DNA of 8,124 nucleotides, taken from an uncultured Pseudomonadota bacterium. GTDB lineage: Bacteria > SAR324 > NAC60-12. Position numbers and translations under genes: made by a program. Below, one piece after another: positions 7,178 to 8,124 of this stretch; the stretch's first letter is position 1, and each line of letters starts with the position of its first letter. Below the pieces are notes generated by a model that saw only the letters and a program-made list of their open reading frames with translations, made no database searches and was not told the DNA's origin. The stretch is from positions 1-8,124 of the forward strand of contig CAJXNF010000113.1 in the NCBI GenBank assembly GCA_913056375.1. The letters are read 5' to 3'.

Positions 7178-7954
7178 ATGAAGACCATTACTCGGGATGA
7201 ATTCAGCCCATCAATCGTTGTGGAAGAATTAATGGATGGTGCAGGGGCGATCATGCTGAAGGATGTTTTCTCGCAGGAACGCATAGAGCGAATTGCTCAA
7301 ACGCTTGAAGCAGAAACTGATGAAGCGATTGATACCGGTTCCCACTTCAACCAAAATGATCAAGATCCTCTGCTCCAACGTAGAGTCTGGTTTACTCGGC
7401 TTGTTGAGTTGGACCCTGACATCGCAAGTTTGGTGGAAGAACCGATGATTTTTCAGTCTATGCAGGCGTTTCTAGGCAAGGAATTTGTGATGGGGAGCAT
7501 GTGCGCATCTAGGATCATGCCTGGCTATGGAGGACAAGAGCCACACATCGATTACCCCTACTGGGATTTTTATCGCAACGAAACCTTCCCGACCCGCACC
7601 AACTCCTCTTTCCCACTGAACGCACAGGCAATCATCTTGATTGATGAATTTACCGAAGAAAATGGTGCAACCGCTCTGGCGCCAGGTTCTCAGAAAGATT
7701 TGCGTTATCCAGATAAGAATGATGATTTTTTTGGGAAATGCATCCGTTTGACTGGGAAACCAGGAGACGTGGTTTTGTTCTTTGGAGCAGCTTGGCATTG
7801 TGCCATGCCTAATCAGAGTGAAGCAGGGCGTATCGGAATTCTAGTGGAGTTCTTGCCAAAGTTTGTCACACCCATCGAAGACTTGATGAAAGATTTAGAT
7901 GCGAAGCATTCGCTAGTCATTACACTATATTTTATTAGTTTGCTAATGTATTAA
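7178..7954 (+). CDS. Phytanoyl-CoA dioxygenase (PhyH)-family protein, C-terminus apparently truncated
   Basis: Probable Fe(II)/2-oxoglutarate-dependent oxygenase of 258 residues. The metal-binding facial triad is visible: His123 and Asp125 in PHIDYPYWD and the distal His207 in AAWHCAMPN. Arg218 in GRIGILVEF is the likely 2-oxoglutarate carboxylate ligand. Before the HxD motif lie typical PhyH N-terminal features (GAIMLKDVFSQERI, a hinge helix and the RRVWF segment). Family members hydroxylate small substrates such as phytanoyl-CoA, ectoine, amino acids and phosphonates; the substrate here is unknown. The core ends normally at LPKFVTPIEDL, but the last 17 or so residues (about 242-258, KHSLVITLYFISLLMY and preceding) do not look like the usual tail, which in relatives continues further. 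The DNA turns AT-rich there, and neither other frame restores a tail. The truncation leaves all catalytic residues, so activity is possible. Whether it works with the upstream genes is uncertain. Confidence 0.82.
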   Translation: MKTITRDEFSPSIVVEELMDGAGAIMLKDVFSQERIERIAQTLEAETDEAIDTGSHFNQNDQDPLLQRRVWFTRLVELDPDIASLVEEPMIFQSMQAFLGKEFVMGSMCASRIMPGYGGQEPHIDYPYWDFYRNETFPTRTNSSFPLNAQAIILIDEFTEENGATALAPGSQKDLRYPDKNDDFFGKCIRLTGKPGDVVLFFGAAWHCAMPNQSEAGRIGILVEFLPKFVTPIEDLMKDLDAKHSLVITLYFISLLMY

Positions 7955-8050
7955 TTTGAACATCTTTGTGTAAGACGGATAAAGTGAGAAAATTTTGCAT
8001 TTCTTCCACTACCTTTTCTTGTCTGCATTAATTATGTAATGATAATATGT
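7911..8050. other. AT-rich stretch spanning the end of the PhyH gene; possible recombination junction
   Basis: From 7921 to 8050 I count 34 G or C in 130 bases (26 percent), against about 48 percent in a sample of the gene just before. The change falls at the point where the PhyH protein stops resembling its family. No gene, tRNA or strong terminator is visible; CATTA/TAATG around 8026-8041 makes only a five-pair hairpin. An old insertion edge, deletion scar or genomic-island border would give this picture, but so could an ordinary AT-rich promoter region after a naturally variable C-terminus. Confidence 0.35.
8019..8046 (+). promoter_or_regulatory. Possible sigma-70-type promoter
   Basis: TTGTCT at 8019-8024 (four of six matches to TTGACA) and GATAAT at 8041-8046 (five of six to TATAAT) are separated by 16 bases in AT-rich DNA. 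Transcription would start near 8053, about 50 bases before a ribosome-site-like AGGGGG and an ATG at 8103. The arrangement is consistent with a promoter for a gene that begins at the window edge. AT-rich DNA yields such matches by chance, so support is moderate at best. Confidence 0.35.
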
Positions 8051-8102
8051 TAAGGCTAGCTAGGATCGGGGAGAAAATAAGTTCTTGACAGGGGGTCTTG
8101 AA

Positions 8103-8124
8103 ATGCGTGCCGTCCGGCGTGCCA
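8103..8124 (+). CDS. Possible start of a gene running off the window
   Basis: An ATG at 8103 is preceded by AGGGGG (8090-8095), a good Shine-Dalgarno match at seven bases spacing, and by a possible promoter at 8019-8046. Only seven codons fit before the window ends, giving MRAVRRA. The Arg/Ala-rich start and the GC-rich DNA (16 of 24 bases from 8101) contrast with the AT-rich stretch before it. Nothing can be said about function. The same bases contain a direct repeat, so this could instead be the edge of a repeat or a mobile element. Confidence 0.25.
8105..8123. repeat. Short direct repeat GCGTGCC x2
   Basis: GCGTGCC occurs at 8105-8111 and again at 8117-8123, one 12-base step apart, at the very end of the window. 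It may be two units of a longer tandem repeat continuing outside, two half-sites for a regulator, or simply Arg-Ala codons in a GC-rich gene. Two copies are too few to decide. Confidence 0.25.

Noticed and set aside
7472..7798. 108-residue minus-strand open frame opposite the PhyH gene
   Set aside because: It covers the HxD and distal-His coding region of a clear PhyH protein, and the translation has no family resemblance.
8085..8090. Perfect TTGACA as a -35 box
   Set aside because: The DNA 16-18 bases downstream is GC-rich (around TGCCGT) with no -10-like sequence inside the window, and the bases overlap the likely ribosome site.
1..8124. CRISPR arrays, tRNA or rRNA genes, transposases, phage genes
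   Set aside because: I found no regularly spaced repeats, no cloverleaf-like sequence and no recognisable mobile-element proteins on either strand.

Overview
The window looks like part of a chromosome from a heterotrophic Gram-negative bacterium. It is moderately AT-rich, roughly 48 percent GC by eye in the genes, and densely packed, with every supported gene on the + strand. Several families seen here (polyamine-type ABC importers, PhyH-type dioxygenases, cyclitol enzymes) are common in proteobacteria and uncultured marine lineages. Nothing in the sequence fixes the taxon. There are no rRNA, tRNA, CRISPR, transposase or phage genes.

Region 1 (1-5026) is a tightly overlapping five-gene block. 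It runs: PotB-like permease (5' end outside the window), PotC-like permease, PotA-like ATPase, isochorismatase-family cysteine hydrolase, and a cytoplasmic GH63-type glycoside hydrolase. Each start codon overlaps the stop codon of the gene before it, by 4, 1, 8 and 4 bases, so the block is almost certainly one translationally coupled operon. The solute-binding protein is not in the window and probably lies upstream. Region 2 (5027-7025) is a 103-base spacer and a thiamine-diphosphate enzyme of the IolD type (inositol-derived cyclic dione hydrolase). Region 3 (7026-7954) is a 152-base spacer and a phytanoyl-CoA dioxygenase (PhyH)-family gene whose C-terminus looks cut short. Region 4 (7955-8124) is a strikingly AT-rich stretch that may carry a promoter, then a Shine-Dalgarno-like sequence and an ATG at the window edge.

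Read together, the genes suggest import and cytoplasmic breakdown of a small glycosylated compound. The transporter brings it in, the GH63 enzyme removes a sugar, the cysteine hydrolase cleaves an amide, ester or similar bond, and the IolD-like enzyme opens a cyclic diketone or related C-C bond. The PhyH protein may hydroxylate a related compound but is not clearly in the same transcript. The other myo-inositol catabolism genes (iolB, iolC, iolE, iolG, iolJ) are absent from this window, and the IolD-like protein differs from classical IolD at a conserved loop. The cluster may therefore serve a substrate other than free myo-inositol. The individual family calls are strong; the joint pathway is inference.
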